DNA from: Delphinapterus leucas
Lineage: Eukaryota; Chordata; Mammalia; Artiodactyla; Monodontidae
Assembly: GCF_002288925.2 (NCBI RefSeq)
Contig: NW_022097999.1
Location: 16,669,938-16,733,937, forward strand
DNA length: 64,000 nt
Reading direction: 5' to 3'
The notes below the pieces were generated by a model. The model did no database searches. It was not told where the DNA came from and worked only from the letters and a program-made list of their open reading frames with translations. Of this stretch, positions 31,406-43,546 are shown piece after piece; within the stretch, counting starts at the first letter, position 1; each line of letters starts with the position of its first letter. The position numbers were made by a program, and so were the translations under genes.

Positions 31406-31816
31406 CTTTGCACTGGAATGGTTTAATGTTGCTCTATGGTTTACTCAGGATTCTTGGGAAAGGAGAAGCATTGGGTGCCTCGATGGGTTGCTCCATGAGG
31501 CAGGTGAAAGAAATACTGGAGTGACTGGAGTAGGAGGGCTGGAGGAAGCGTGAGACCCTGGAGAACCGTTGTCAGGAGGGGCTAATCAAGGCTTCAGGGA
31601 GCAAGCACTGGAAAGCTGTGGAGCTTGAGAAGGGAAGCAAAGTCGAGGAGCAGGTCAGTGTGGGCCCCAGGAAGCCAGGAGCTTGTTCTAGATTTCTAGG
31701 GAGAAGGGAGAGGAGGGGTCATAAAGGATGAACTTGTGGAGGTGTTAGGGGGGCCGATGGACAGGCGGCTCAGCTCCAACAGGAGGCAAGGTCTGGTCTT
31801 TGCTTTTCTTTCTTTC
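31406..31816. other. Intergenic, purine-rich, nothing recognised
   Basis: G/A-rich sequence without a recognisable gene or repeat. Confidence 0.5.
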
Positions 31817-32022
31817 TTTTTTTTTTTTTTTGCGGTACGCGGGCCTCTCACTATCGTGGCCTCTCCCGTTGCGGAGCACAGGCTCCGGACGCGCAGGCTC
31901 GGCGGCCATGACTCACGGGCCCAGCCGCTCCGCGGCCTGTGGGATCTTCCCGGACCGGGGCACAAGCCCGTGTCCCCTGCATCGGCAGGCAGACTCTCAA
32001 CCACTGCGCCGCCAGGGAAGCC
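31817..32022 (-). repeat. Young CHR-type SINE, A-tailed
   Basis: Reverse orientation: T15 then GCGGTACGCGGGCC, ending GCCGCCAGGGAAGCC. No clear target-site duplication was found, partly because the left flank is CTTT-rich. Confidence 0.9.
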
Positions 32023-32129
32023 TGTAATTTGTTTTTTAATTATTAATAAAATTGAGAATTTTTCTTCTTTTTTCTATATATTTTATTAAAAATTTTTCTT
32101 TAATTTTTAGATTTTTTCAAGGCAAAATA

Positions 32130-32255
32130 TATCTATATCTATTTTTTTTCATATTGGAGTATAGCCGATTAACAATGTTGTGCTAGTTTCAGGTGTACAG
32201 CAAAGTGACTCATCCATACATATACATGTATCCATTCTCTCCCAGACTCCACCCC
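32130..32255 (-). repeat. L1 3' end fragment (cetartiodactyl type)
   Basis: Reverse of the L1 3' UTR: 'TATTGGAGTATAGCCGATTA', 'ACAATGTTGTGCTAGTTTCA', 'GGTGTACAGCAAAGTGACTC' and 'ACATGTATCCATTCTCTCCC'. Confidence 0.85.
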
Positions 32256-32294
32256 CCACCCCCCACCCCCCCATCCAGGCTTGGGCTTTGCTTT

Positions 32295-32520
32295 TCTAAT
32301 GAGAGAGAAAAGTGGACGCAGAGGAAATTAGAGACATGTGGAGAGGTAGGGACACAAAGAGGACAGAGAGAGAGATGAGAGATACATAGACCAAGAGAGA
32401 GAGAAAGAGACAAAAGGAGATGGGGGAGGGAGGGAGGGAGAGACAGAGCGAGGATGAGAATAAAAAAAAGACAGAAAAAGAAACCAAAAACAACAAAGAC
32501 TGAGACAAAGAGACACAAGG
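32295..32520. repeat. Long purine-rich (GA) low-complexity tract
   Basis: The plus strand is almost all A/G across this span, with GAGA, AGAGACA and GGGAGGGAGGGAG runs. The long open frames on the opposite strand here are Leu/Ser-rich by-products of the bias. Confidence 0.85.
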
Positions 32521-34115
32521 AGTGTCAGAGAGGACGTCGCTTCTCTGATGAGAGCAGGATGTGATAGAACGAGGAAGTGAAGCCTCTTAAGAACTTGATT
32601 AAACAGTGGGAGCCCCGCCAAACTTCATCTCCTAAAGAGGTTGTGTCCTTGTCCTCTAGCTGCCCATTGACCCTCGGATCTCTGCACACCGTGGTTACAT
32701 GCTGTCATCCTCCAGCTGACTGACTGCGTAGACCCAGGCTAAAGAGCCACAAGCCAAATAGAGGCACTTGAAAGAGGTAAAGGTGTGAGAAGCCAGGGAA
32801 CTGGGACCTTGCTCATAAGAAGGAAACACACAAGCCATCCAACCACCCAGCCAGCCGACATTTGCTCCTTTGATGAGGCGGCAGGAAGTCCACATCTGTG
32901 AAAATACCTCCAGAGCCCTGTGTGATGTTTCCCTGAATTTCTTTTTAAATTAACACCCACTATTAAGGCAGAGAGTTTCCTTCTTTCTGGGCATAGGTCA
33001 GGATGGGGATCTTCCTGTTAGATTTTGGGAGTTCAGATTCTTTCTTCTGCTTCAGCTGCTAACTGGCTGCCCTTTCCGTCACTCAATAAAAATGACAAAT
33101 CAGAAACGCTAACAGGGAAAATCTGGTGCTTTACTTCATTAAAACGTGGCAGGACCCAGTGGTATGGAAGGCCCTGCTGCTCCCAGGTTCGGTGAGTGCG
33201 TAAAACATCCTGCCTCACCTGTCCTGCTGGTGACTCCACGACACTAGCCCAAAGCTCCTTCCATCCCAGCTGGAGACAGAGCTGCCCCGATTCTGGGGAG
33301 AGTGGCACCAGCCCGCTCTCCAAATGGTTATGAAGAAATGTACCTCCCATTGCTCTGCCTCTTATGTCAGAGGAAGAATGGAGGATATTCGTAGGAATAA
33401 GCCATTTGTGGTTTTGTGAAAGTGAGTACTTCAGACGTGAAAGCTTATATTTTTTGGTGTATTCCTAAAAGTGACTACAAACTGTTAGGTCTCATCTTTG
33501 GAGATCAGCAGAAACCAAAAGGCCACAAAACACAGGCAAACGTAAAACAAACATTTGCATTTTTGGCCTGAAAGTGGTGAAGCCTACTTTGTTTTGCACG
33601 GGCCAGAAATCATCTAAGGAAAGAGGCTTCACAGCCATTCACGTTTTTGTATCTTCAATTTCCATTATCAATGAAAAGACAGTAAACTCTTATCCTAAAT
33701 AGAAGTGCAATTAGATCTAATAATGAAATCATCAAGTACTACTGAGGTGGAACTTGTCTGTAATTAGTTTTTTGATACATAAATACAATTTCCAAATGCA
33801 ATTTGTCCCTAAGCCCAGGCTGCTGATTCAATTCACCGTGTCTGCTATTACAAGGGTATGTGCAGGGAGTGTATTCCGATTCCTCAGGGCTGTGTCTCTC
33901 CAAGGAGAACAGAGGGAGTTGGCTGACATCTGAAATTACTAGTCAGACATGGAGAGGAGGTGTTGTTTGTGTCTTCTGGGGATCAGGGGCATGGAGGTGT
34001 TTGCCCCCAGGATCTCACTGACACACAAATCACTCTATCAGAAGGCAAGCTGATGCTCTCTGCCTGCCTTTTTTCCATGTCTGTCTGTCTCTCTCCCCTT
34101 TCTTTCTCTCCCTGA
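32521..34115. other. Intergenic, nothing recognised
   Basis: Unique-looking sequence over about 1.6 kb. The open frame at 33033-33350 (minus) shows no known domain or gene structure. Confidence 0.5.
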
Positions 34116-34119
34116 TACC

Positions 34120-34625
34120 ACTCCTTCATTCATCTATTTATGTGTTCCTTCGTTCAATGATTATTGAGGGTCTACTGTACTGTGTTAGGTGCTGGGATAC
34201 AGCAGTCCACAAAGGAGACACAGTTCTTGGCCTCAAGGGACCGTTAGTCTAGTACTCAACATTAAAGAAATATTTGTTAGTTATAATTGTTGTAGTGCTG
34301 TGAAGGTTCCTGTGAGAAAGTAAAAGAGGTCTCTATCCTAGTCTGAGGGTTCAAGGAAGATTTCCCTGAGGAACTGACAGCTGTGATCTGAAATATGAAT
34401 AGGACTTGGGCAGAGAATCTAGAGAAAGCCATCCAGGAAGAGAGAAGTCCAAAAGGAAACTGAGTGCAGTAGAGAGATAGGGAGGATGCCAGGGAGGGAG
34501 GAGCAAGGAAAGGAGGAAACAAGTGGGCAGAGAGATGACCAGATCATTCAGGGCCTTGTAGCTCTTGCTCAAGGTTTTAAACTAGGAGTTCTTTGAATAT
34601 TTTAAAAAGAGAGGAGCAAAATGAT
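34120..34625 (-). repeat. L2 LINE fragment (3' half)
   Basis: 'TTCGTTCAATGATTATTGAG', 'GTGTTAGGTGCTGGGATACA', 'GAAGATTTCCCTGAGGAACT' and 'GATCATTCAGGGCCTTGTAG' follow reverse L2 over 500 bp. Confidence 0.75.
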
Positions 34626-35055
34626 TCTCCTTTTTAGTTGCCAGGCTCCTTTAAAGTTCAGTAATGACATCCCTCTTAATTTGCAAGATCTCTTTGATCA
34701 CTCTTCAAGTCAGTTTCCACCATCCCTCAGCATTTTCAGAGATTCCAGCTGGGAGGGAAGTATAGTGAGTGACAGACGTTCCATCAGTGCCTTGTGACAT
34801 CAGAATTTCAACGTGCAGGTGCTTTGCAGCCCTAGCAGTCATAATCCAAAGTACTTCAGGCAAAGGTTAAAGATTCATGATGTGGATTCATCAGATAAGA
34901 AGAGTAGCAACTTCTAGATGAACGAATATGTTTACAAAGTATAGGCAGAGAATGATACTTCCCCTCCCCCCATTACTCTCTTCCTAACCCAAATCTACTC
35001 AGTAAAGAGTACTCAGATCATTGCTTTTTCTTCACTCTTAATAGAATATAATTGC
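34626..35055. other. Intergenic, nothing recognised
   Basis: No gene or named repeat identified. Confidence 0.5.
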
Positions 35056-35060
35056 TAGGT

Positions 35061-35269
35061 CAGTGGTTATCAACAGGGGCAATTTTGCCCTGCAGGAGAC
35101 ATTTAGCAATGTCTGGAGATGTTTTTGGTTAGAGCTGGGGGAGATGTTACTGGCATCTAGTGGGTAGAGGGCAAGGATGCTGCTTAACATTCTCCGATGC
35201 ACAGGAAAGTTCTCCACAACAAAGAATTATTCGATGCAAATATCACTAGTGCTAAGGTAGAGAACGCTG
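35061..35269 (+). mobile_element. MER20 hAT element
   Basis: Starts CAGTGGTTATCAACAGGGGC, with 'GACATTTAGCAATGTCTGGA', 'ACTGGCATCTAGTGGGTAGA', 'GGATGCTGCTTAACATTCTC' and 'CCACAACAAAGAATTATTCG', ending GAGAACGCTG. This is MER20 from end to end. Flanking octamers TGCTAGGT (35053-35060) and GCTTAGGT (35270-35277) agree at 6 of 8. From the literature, MER20 copies have been linked to endometrial regulatory elements; nothing here shows that this copy is active. Confidence 0.88.
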
Positions 35270-35279
35270 GCTTAGGTCA

Positions 35280-35830
35280 AGGTGATATTGGGGGTCTCTG
35301 AGGAATGAAGAAAAAGCGCTATGAGAGAAAGCCAGCTTTAAACATGTGCTAGGCTCAGAGAGCACAGAACCACCTGAGATGCATGCCAGTCATGTACGCA
35401 CATTCTTAGCCCCCTAACATCTCCTAACTGCCCTGCTCCACCCTCCACCTCCCAACCCCACAGCACCCTCGTGGTGGAGTCAGAAACCGCAGTTATCAAG
35501 AAGAGGGAGTAGGCAGGACGCGCAGCTTGGAGGAGGTGATAAGGAAGACCACGACCCCCTTTTCACTAAAAATAGCTACTTTGCAGCAGGCGCCAGCTGA
35601 AGAAGTAGAGATTTGTTGTCAAATTGAATTTGGAGTTTGGAATATTCCACAGGATGGGACATTAGAACTACCGAGTTGAGATCGTGTTTCCAGCTTCATG
35701 AAATCCTAGGACTCTCTGGCGTGAGCAGAAATATCTTGAGATCTACTTGACAATTTATGCAGAGCATTATAAAAGGATAGAGGGGTGAAAAATAAAATAA
35801 ATTTGTTGATTACATTCCCTGGGCCCTGCT
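35280..35830. other. Intergenic, nothing recognised
   Basis: No gene or repeat identified. Confidence 0.5.
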
Positions 35831-35834
35831 TGTT

Positions 35835-36035
35835 TTATATACCCATTACCTTAACAGTTACTGAATAGCCACTGTAAAAGCTGGGGCTGTCCTAAATGTT
35901 ATCTTATTTAATCAACAGAATTGAATAAAGCACATGTTTTTCTCCTAGTATTTGAAGTTGCATGATTCTTCTTACTTTACAGAGAGGAAACCAGGGCTTA
36001 GAGATGTGAAGTAACTTGACCAGATTGCATATCAA
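35835..36035 (-). repeat. MIR SINE
   Basis: 'CAGTTACTGAATAGCCACTG', 'CTTACTTTACAGAGAGGAAA' and 'TTAGAGATGTGAAGTAACTT' in reverse order. Confidence 0.65.
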
Positions 36036-37984
36036 GGAAGGGCTGGGTGGTGGTATTGGTGATGGGGACAGAGCAGGAGGTGGTTTCAGTGATATCCATC
36101 TTGTTGAAACAGATTCATTTTCAGAACCCTGGAATCCTACAGAGAGAGTGCAGAGATCCCCAAAGTTAGACATCACAGTGTATTATTACATCTTCACGTC
36201 AGTGTGGTCAGCTAAGAGGGACAGAACAAGAGTTTTTAATACGCTTCACGTCAACTGGCTCCAATAAATCATGTAGAGCCAATATTTTCAAGGTATGAGA
36301 ATGTGGAGAGAGGAGTTAAGAGCTGAGTCTTAATCCAAACCAGTCCCTCTGTGGCTGATTAAGTCAGACAGACATATGTCCTTTCTCCTTGCAGACCCAC
36401 TGAAAGGCTTCTTCATGGCACTTTTTATAAACCTGCATTACAGCCTGTGTCACCTTGTTTTATAATAATTATTTTTCATGTTTTTTTCCTTGCCAGGTAG
36501 GTAAGCTCTTCAGACTGAGGCTTTTGCTTTATTTATTTTCATACCTGGTAGCACCTAATACATAGTAGATATTGGAATAAATAATTTATTGATCTAAAAT
36601 CCCTGCCTTTAAAGAACTTACCATGTACATTGGGGAAACAGAAAAAAAGATAGTAGAAGTGGTATAATTTCTGTTTAAAGATACATATAAATCAGTCCAT
36701 GGACCAAAAATAGTATCTGAAGAACTCTGCACCAAGTGGTCACCTTTGTGAGGTCAGATTATGGGGGACTTTTTCTTTCTGTGTAATGTATTTCTAGAAG
36801 ATGTTATAGAAAGCAGAAGTATTTTGGTCATTTAGTGCTTTAGTGTTCAGTCGGGGAAAATATTAGGTTATGAATAAGAGAACTGAAATTTTGTGTATAA
36901 TGCAAAGTGTGTGTCATTAGGTTTAAAAATGAGTACAGCATGCAGCAAGGTAATAGGCGTTCAGAGGGAAATTCAGACCATGGACTGGGGTGGTCAGGGA
37001 AGCCTCCAGGAAAAGAACTTTGAATCTTACTCATTATTCTGGGCTTTGAAGTAGATTTCCAAAAAGCGTTCAAATCCTGATCTTCCCATTTGATCTCAGG
37101 ATCTTGTTGCTTGTAGAAAAGCCAATGCCATCTGTTTTTGGAAGATGGCACCCATATCCAGCTGCTAATTTGTACTTCTAAACCATTTTAAAAATTGATG
37201 GCTTTATAAAGGTTTGCAACTCTCTCTTAAGAGTTTAATATCATGTTTATAAACTCAGTCCATGTTGAGTTCCAGCATATGGCAAATAATTTACAGTGTT
37301 GTCCTGCTCAGAGCATAAATAATGTGGATCCACAGCTGTGCAGATAACTTTTCCTATCAGTGGATGATAAAACTATAGTTGGCCCCATTTGCATGTGGGG
37401 AAATAGTCCAGATTTTAAAAGCTGCACTGGTGCAACTGGGAGGGAACTTCTACAGCAATGGATTCTCTTACCTGGAAATTATCTCAATAGTAATAAGTAC
37501 AGCCGGCCTCTTTGCTGCTGGTTGTTATACCTAGGATGAGTGGGCTGGTCGTGAAGTTTATGGCCCTTTGGTCTGACTGCATGAACACTTCCCTGAGCAG
37601 TTGCTAAATAGTTTGGAAAGTGGGTCAGCCAGCCCAGGGATCCTGAGGCAAGATCTGGAATGGCCGAATAGTTGGACTAAGGTTTGGGTCTGGGTCAGTT
37701 GCTCCATGAGGATAATTTGCCTAATGGGTATGTTTACGTCTTTCACTTGTGCCTCAACATCTTAGTGATTTCTCAGTGTATTTTAGGATCCTGCAAACTA
37801 GCTCTGCTCTTCCCAACAAACCAAGTGTGAGGTTCTTGCCTTTAGGGTCATGAGTCCTGCACAAGACTACTTGCATCTTGAGAGCCCTAGTTATTGATAC
37901 ACTGACTCCATTGACAGCCTTTGGGATGAAGTACCAAGGGTGTTTGATGCTAAATTTAAATTGCAAACCTAGTTGAAAATTTGT
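36036..37984. other. Intergenic, nothing recognised beyond an L2-like scrap
   Basis: 'ATACATAGTAGATATTGGAA' TAAAT near 36558-36585 resembles an L2 terminus. The open frame at 36840-37151 (minus) and the others show no recognisable protein. Confidence 0.45.
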
Positions 37985-37989
37985 TTTTA

Positions 37990-38353
37990 AATTTTTAAAA
38001 AATTAATTAATTAGTTAATTAATTTATTTTTGGCTGCATTGGGTCTTTGTTGCTGCTCACGGGCTTTCTCTAGTTGCGGCACGCAGGGGTTACTCTTTGT
38101 TGCAGTGCACAGGCTTCTCATTGTGATGGCTTCTCTTGTTGCAGAGCATGGGCTCTAGGAGCGTGGGCTTCAGTAGTTGTGGCACATGGGCTCAGTAGTT
38201 GTGGCTCGCAGGTTCTAGCGCACAGGCTCAGTAGTTGTGGCGCACGGGCTTAGTTGCTCCACGGCATGTGGAATCTTCCTGGAACAGGGCTCGAACCCTT
38301 GTCTCCTCCATTGACAGGCAGATTCTTATCCACTGAGCCACCAGGGAAATCCC
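37990..38353 (-). repeat. Older CHR-type SINE, long variant
   Basis: Reverse orientation with tail-derived TTAATTAATTAG and ATTTATTTTTGGCTGCATTG, several 'TCAGTAGTTGTGG' tandem units, and end GCCACCAGGGAAATCCCC. No clean target-site duplication seen. Confidence 0.88.
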
Positions 38354-38401
38354 CTTAACTGACCATTTTAGACACTGTTCTGTTCAGCCAGGGAGTCTGT
38401 G

Positions 38402-38608
38402 GTTGTTCTTTTTTTGCGGTACGCGGGCCTCTCACTGTTGTGGCCTCTCCCGTTGCGGAGCACAGGCTCCGGACGCGCAGGCTCAGCGGCCATGGCTCAC
38501 GGGCCCAGCCGCTCCGCGGCATGTGGGATCTTCCCAGACTGGGGCACGAACCTGTGTGCCCTGCATTGGCAGGTGGACTCTCAACCACTGCTCCACCAGG
38601 GAAGCCCA
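38402..38608 (-). repeat. Young CHR-type SINE, A-tailed
   Basis: Reverse orientation, TTTTTTTGCGGTACGCGGGCC to CCACCAGGGAAGCCC. Target-site duplication GGAGTCTGTG at 38392-38401 and 38609-38618, with a short GTTGTTC between the left copy and the tail. It lies 49 bp from the previous SINE in the same orientation. Confidence 0.92.
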
Positions 38609-39004
38609 GGAGTCTGTGTTTTCACTATGATTTTTATTTGTTTTTGTCAAACATTGATTAACGAGTACCCACAATGTACTAAGGATGGTACTTGGTGCTA
38701 GGAATAAAATGTAAAAACAACAACAATAACTGTCTTTGTTTATCCTGTTCTCTCAGCCTAGAATTCCCTCCCCACTCATGAACCTGGTACTTTGATATTG
38801 TATCCAGGACAAATCTAAGCACTGCTTTTAGTTTTAAATTGTGTCCTGTAGGGTCCTGGTTTCTGATGAAGCATCTCAGGAACCACCATAGAAGGCAGGA
38901 GAGAGAAACCAGGTATCTAGAGAAGATTCTGGGCTGGCTTGTCCCAACCATCAACCAGGGCAGCTATAGCTCCTATTTTATATTTGGAGACTGATAGATT
39001 AGAT

Positions 39005-39375
39005 TTTGGGGGAGCAAATATTCATTCCCTTACCACCTCGGCTTCTTGGGAGAAGAAGATTTACCCACACATTGATGTTGGGCCTGGCTCTATGACATGT
39101 ATTGACCAATGAAATGTGAGTAGAAGTGACAAGATACCTTTTCTGAACCTAGGCCTCAAAGAGGCATTGCTCTTTCTACTCACCCCTCCTGAGAGCTTTC
39201 AAATTCAGCTACAAGAAGAATATGCTCCAGGAAGCTGCAGCTCCTCCAGCCTGATGCCCAGAATGAGAGGCGTGAGGCATAGCCAGACACATGTTAATGA
39301 GAAACACATATTATTGTGTGACCCTGATACGTTTATGGTTATTTATAATGCAGTAGCAACTGACTGATACACACA
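39005..39375 (+). repeat. MaLR-like LTR remnant
   Basis: 'CATGTATTGACCAATGAAAT' and the terminal 'TAATGCAGTAGCAACTGACT' GATAC resemble the 3' end of MaLR-type LTRs. The left half does not align by eye to a named family. Confidence 0.4.
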
Positions 39376-39399
39376 TCTAGCTAAGATCTCATTTGGAGT

Positions 39400-39485
39400 A
39401 AGGATTTATTCATTCATTTATTTATTCATTCATTCATTCATTAAAAAATATACTGAGTACCCTATATGTACCACACAGAACACCA
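39400..39485 (-). repeat. L2 LINE 3' end with (ATTC)n expansion
   Basis: A tandem CATT/ATTC run (39409-39442) followed by 'ATACTGAGTACCCTATATGT' is reverse L2 terminus with an expanded tail. Confidence 0.65.
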
Positions 39486-40455
39486 CTGGAATAGGTGGAT
39501 TTTAAAATCTGTTGGCTTTGCTTATCTTCTTGACTTCTGCTCTTTACATTTGATGTAAAGGGGTTTATGGTCATATATATAAATATATATATATATTTAT
39601 ATATATAGAATATAAGAAATAAAATCAAGACACAATCTCATAGGAAAAATAGTACCAAAAGATCAATTTGAGAAGTGACAAAGAACTGGCAACAAATAAA
39701 TGTCAATTATGTCCCCCCAAAAAGGAAACCACATGCAAATACAGGTAGCTCAAAACTATCTGTGGCAGAAGAGCTTCCCCATGATGAGAAAACTGGCCAC
39801 CAGGATCTACATTTCCAGTTCTTGCTCTGGGAATTGTGTGCCAAAGGAGTCCCTGACAGTCTTAGAGGCAAAGGGAGGCTCATATCAGAAAGCTAGCTTT
39901 CTTCTGCCCTGTGTGATGAGAGCCTATCTTTCAGGCCTGGGGAAAGTACCAGAGCTGGTCTGAATGTATTTAGAATGAAGCTTCTTAATGATCTGTCAAG
40001 TTCAGTGAAATTGCCAGACCTGGGCTTCAATAACTTCCTGGTTTTTAGTACCTGAGCCTATAAAGATGATATACAGGCCACAGAGGATGGAGAGTGGCCA
40101 GGGTTTGGTGAAAAGGCAGGGTCAGGGGAGTTGGACCTGCTATCAGAATATGTGGCACGTGTAAACTTATCCATCTGGGTTGCACACCTGTTTTTGCAGA
40201 GGGAGACAAGGGGATGGGGAGGGGAGAGGTGAAGCAACTAGGGACTTAATTAGGAAATAGACAAAGCTTGAATATGGAAGCCCTCTGGCCTGCCCTTTTA
40301 CAAAGCTTCCTGAATCCTGCCTTCTCTTGTTTCCATACCCACTCCATTCTCATCCTCCTTCCAATCTATTCTACTTTCTTCTCTCAAAGGCACTGGTCTA
40401 TCAGTTGTCTTATGAGTCACAGTATCTTAGGACTCGGTGGTGTTTCAGAGTTATA
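39486..40455. other. Intergenic; short AT-rich palindromic run only
   Basis: A TATA-type run lies at 39574-39606. Open frames at 39675-39963 show no known similarity. Confidence 0.5.
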
Positions 40456-40459
40456 AGGA

Positions 40460-40580
40460 CCAGCAGTCCAGACCCTTCATTTTATAGATAGGGAATCTGA
40501 GACCCCAAAATGGACTGACTTCAATTACATTGCCCAGCTGGTCACAGACCCAGGACTGAGTCTCTTGACCTCAGATGATG
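40460..40580 (-). repeat. MIR SINE fragment
   Basis: 'TTCATTTTATAGATAGGGAA' TCTGAGACC and 'CAGCTGGTCACAGACCCAGG' in reverse order. Confidence 0.65.
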
Positions 40581-41370
40581 CTCTTTCCAGTACTCGAGTG
40601 GGAATTAATCTCTGTTAAAGACTTGAGACATTATCATCACCCTGAGACTCTTGAAGAAAAAAACATAATAATAGAGGTGCAAAAGGATGAAAGTATAATC
40701 AAGAAATTTCAGGTTCCAAATATAGGCAAGCAGAGAAGACATTTATGGAGTGAGGAGACCTCCAATCTCTCTCAAATTAAGCTCTGTCCACTCTCTCCTA
40801 TTCTGCCTGGAGAAGAGGGGATCTCTTTAAATGAGAGAGCACCCAAATCTGCCTGTTGTGAAAGAGGGGACATCTTTTCAGAAGTTCAATATGCACCAAT
40901 ACTTTGAGGGTTCTAAGCCATTATAGGAGTCCCATACTGGCAAATTCTACCAGAGCAAATATGATTTGGGGAAACCATATATTCAAAACTATTTTGAAAT
41001 GTTAAGGGAGATTTCCCCCTTCATCTCTTATTCCTTATACTCCTAGTCACCCCCATCCTCCCATTCATTCAGATAAGGCATTTCATGCTTGTTGCCTTAG
41101 TGAACGGCTAATGCATCAGAATTCAGTTAAAACAAGGAGTCTAGGTCTTGGGGGCCTAAATAATGAGTGAGGGCAAAATGTCTAGCCACAGCCTGGACAA
41201 GACCTTTTAGAACAGGAGAGAGGAAGACAGTTGGAGAGAAGAGAGGAAAATTTAGAAAATAACATTTCTTTGAGCTCTGCACCTTGTTCACACTTTACTG
41301 AGCTCTGGGGGCAAAAAAGTCCTATAGATAAGTTTGGAGTTCTGCCCAGAGAGATGAACTATAGTGTTAT
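40581..41370. other. Intergenic, nothing recognised
   Basis: The 110-codon open frame at 40575-40907 has no recognised domain. No repeat family named. Confidence 0.45.
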
Positions 41371-41374
41371 ATTG

Positions 41375-41870
41375 GTTAACTAATGTTGCATAACAAAGTA
41401 CCCCAAACTATGAGCATTTACTTAACTCAGGCGTCTGTGGATTGGCTGGGAACTGGATGAAGCTCATTTGTCTTAGCTTGGTGGTTCTGCTGATCTCAGC
41501 TGGTCTTGTTTACTCACATGTCTGGGTGTTGGCTGGGGATCAGATGATCTAACCTGGACTCAGTGGAGAAGCTTGGCTCTGCCCCATATGTTTCTCATCC
41601 TCCTCAGGCCAGTGGTCTAGCCTGGGTATATTATTCTCAGAGTGTAAGAGAGTGAGTGGAAACATGCACAGCCTCTTCAAGCCTATGCTTGGAACTGACA
41701 CACTGTCCTTTTTATCTCATTCAATTCAAGGAAAGTCATGGGACCAAATCACAAATAAAGTACAGAGAAATATGATTGACTAAAGGAACTGCAAAGTCAC
41801 TTGGCAAAAGATGTGACTACTGGGAGATATGAAGAATTGGGTCAGTCATGCAGCTTGACCGTATTCCCCT
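41375..41870 (-). repeat. Old MLT1-like LTR remnant
   Basis: 'TAATGTTGCATAACAAAGTA', 'GTGGTTCTGCTGATCTCAGC', 'TTACTCACATGTCTGGGTGT' and 'GGAACTGCAAAGTCACTTGG' follow the common reverse-oriented MaLR-like consensus. Family number not fixed. Confidence 0.5.
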
Positions 41871-42400
41871 TTTGTGAGTAGAACCCAAAGAGAGGGCAAG
41901 ACCTCAGCATGTCACGGGAGCAAGTAGTTGTATTATTTGTCTAGAAGATGGATAGGCTTTAAATAGTTTTACAATTTACTCATACCCCATAGGAATATTT
42001 TCTGTGATGTTGGCCATAGCATGGACGTGACACAAAGAGACTATTCAATGGTTATAACCTTGTAATGACTCACTGAATTAAGGGATGAGGACCTCATGGA
42101 ATGAGGATAGTCACAATGTGTGCCCATATGATTGTATGACAACCAAAGACTGGTTGCCCTCTTGCTCCAAAGCCTTGGCACTATGACAACTTTCTGGAAC
42201 TCAGATGTACTCTCTAGAAAAGAGGATGTGTACATGTGCATGTGTGTGTGGTTAGCTAGGGGGTTGGGGAGGCACGGATCCCAAACTGTCTAAAATTAAA
42301 TTTTTTTAAACTTTGACATATACTAGAACATCTCACGATTCACCAGTTTTTAAGGCTCACTGAATAATTCGTTTGAGCGCTACAGCAACAAAGTCTTCCC
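41871..42400. other. Intergenic, nothing recognised
   Basis: No gene or repeat identified. Confidence 0.5.
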
Positions 42401-42404
42401 AATA

Positions 42405-42560
42405 ATATAGACCAGCACTATCCAGCAGAAATATAACGTGAGCCACATGTGTAATTTTAAGTTTTCCAGCAGCCACATTAAAAATGTAAAAAGAGACAGG
42501 TGAAATTAATTTTAATAGTATTTTTTTAACTCAATATATCCACAATATTGTTTTCACCAT
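42405..42560 (+). mobile_element. hAT-type non-autonomous element, 3' truncated
   Basis: 'CACTATCCAGCAGAAATATA', 'ACGTGAGCCACATGTGTAAT', 'CAGCAGCCACATTAAAAATG' and 'ACAGGTGAAATTAATTTTAA' match the widespread 'gtccaatagaaatataatgtgagccac' element. The right terminus was not found. Confidence 0.6.
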
Positions 42561-43545
42561 TAATTGGAATTGGAGATTGAAATAGAAATTAAATTTAAAA
42601 TCACATTTCTAGCATACCTGAGTTTCTGGTTTGCAATTGATCCCAGGTTTCTCTGTTCTTTAATTTATCCACAAGTTCTGTTTTCTGATGAAGTCATTGC
42701 TTTCTTAGATCTCTTTCTTTACAGCATCAGCACTAGTAGTTGGCTTTCTTGTTACTAGGCAGTATTTTTCTTTTCTAACTCCGTGAGAGTTACTGAATAC
42801 AGAGCAGAAGTGGTGGCCTTGAGAGGCTGAGCTAGATGATCCATTAGGCTCACCCACTAAATGACTTGAGCCAGAACACCAGCTTTGTGACCCATGATTC
42901 AAATTCCGGCTGAGTGGCCCTAAGAGTTATTCTAAATTCTGGACCTTCTGGATTGCCCTCAAATATTAATTCCAGAAAATTCCAGAGTCTAATGTGCCAT
43001 TTTTCTCCTTTAAGCCATCTCCCAAACCTCTACACTTCCCCCATCCCCTTCACAATGAAGAAATTCAAGAGTAGGTTGGGAAGATTTCAATGAGTATTGA
43101 AATATTGTTCCTTTTTTCCCTGCTTAAGGATGTTCTCAATGCTAACATCGCACAGTTTCTAATGTGTTAATGCTAATATATCCTAATAAAGGAATCAAAA
43201 AATGGAATAAAACATTTCTTTGGACATTCTTTGTTTTCAAGTTTGTGAACAAGCTATCCTGTTTCACTCCTGGGATCACCAGGGTTGCCTTTGCTCCAAC
43301 TCAAAAAGAAAAAGATATGGGTTTAGTTATAGATGGCATCACTTACTATCAGGGGGTAGGTCTGCTGAATTTAGTAGTTTCCTTGGTCATGGCAAAACTC
43401 GGGGTAGGTAATGTACAGATAAAGGAAGAAGATGTGAACAATCAAACAGATCTTGTCTCTTTGTCCATTAGCTTATTCAAATTCTTAAAAAGACCCTTTT
43501 AAGAGGGTCTTTAGGAGGGGGTTTTAAAAAGACACTTTTAAGGTG
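42561..43545. other. Intergenic, nothing recognised
   Basis: The 112-codon open frame at 43164-43502 does not resemble any protein I know. No promoter or splice structure is visible. Confidence 0.45.
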
Positions 43546-43546
43546 A

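Noticed and set aside
32210..32621. Leu/Ser-rich minus-strand frames over the GA tract
   Set aside because: They are translation of a purine-biased low-complexity tract.
40575..40907. 110-codon open frame as a gene
   Set aside because: No recognisable similarity, start context or exon structure; such frames are expected by chance at this length.
43164..43502. 112-codon open frame as a gene
   Set aside because: No domain recognised. The local sequence shows no promoter or splice evidence.
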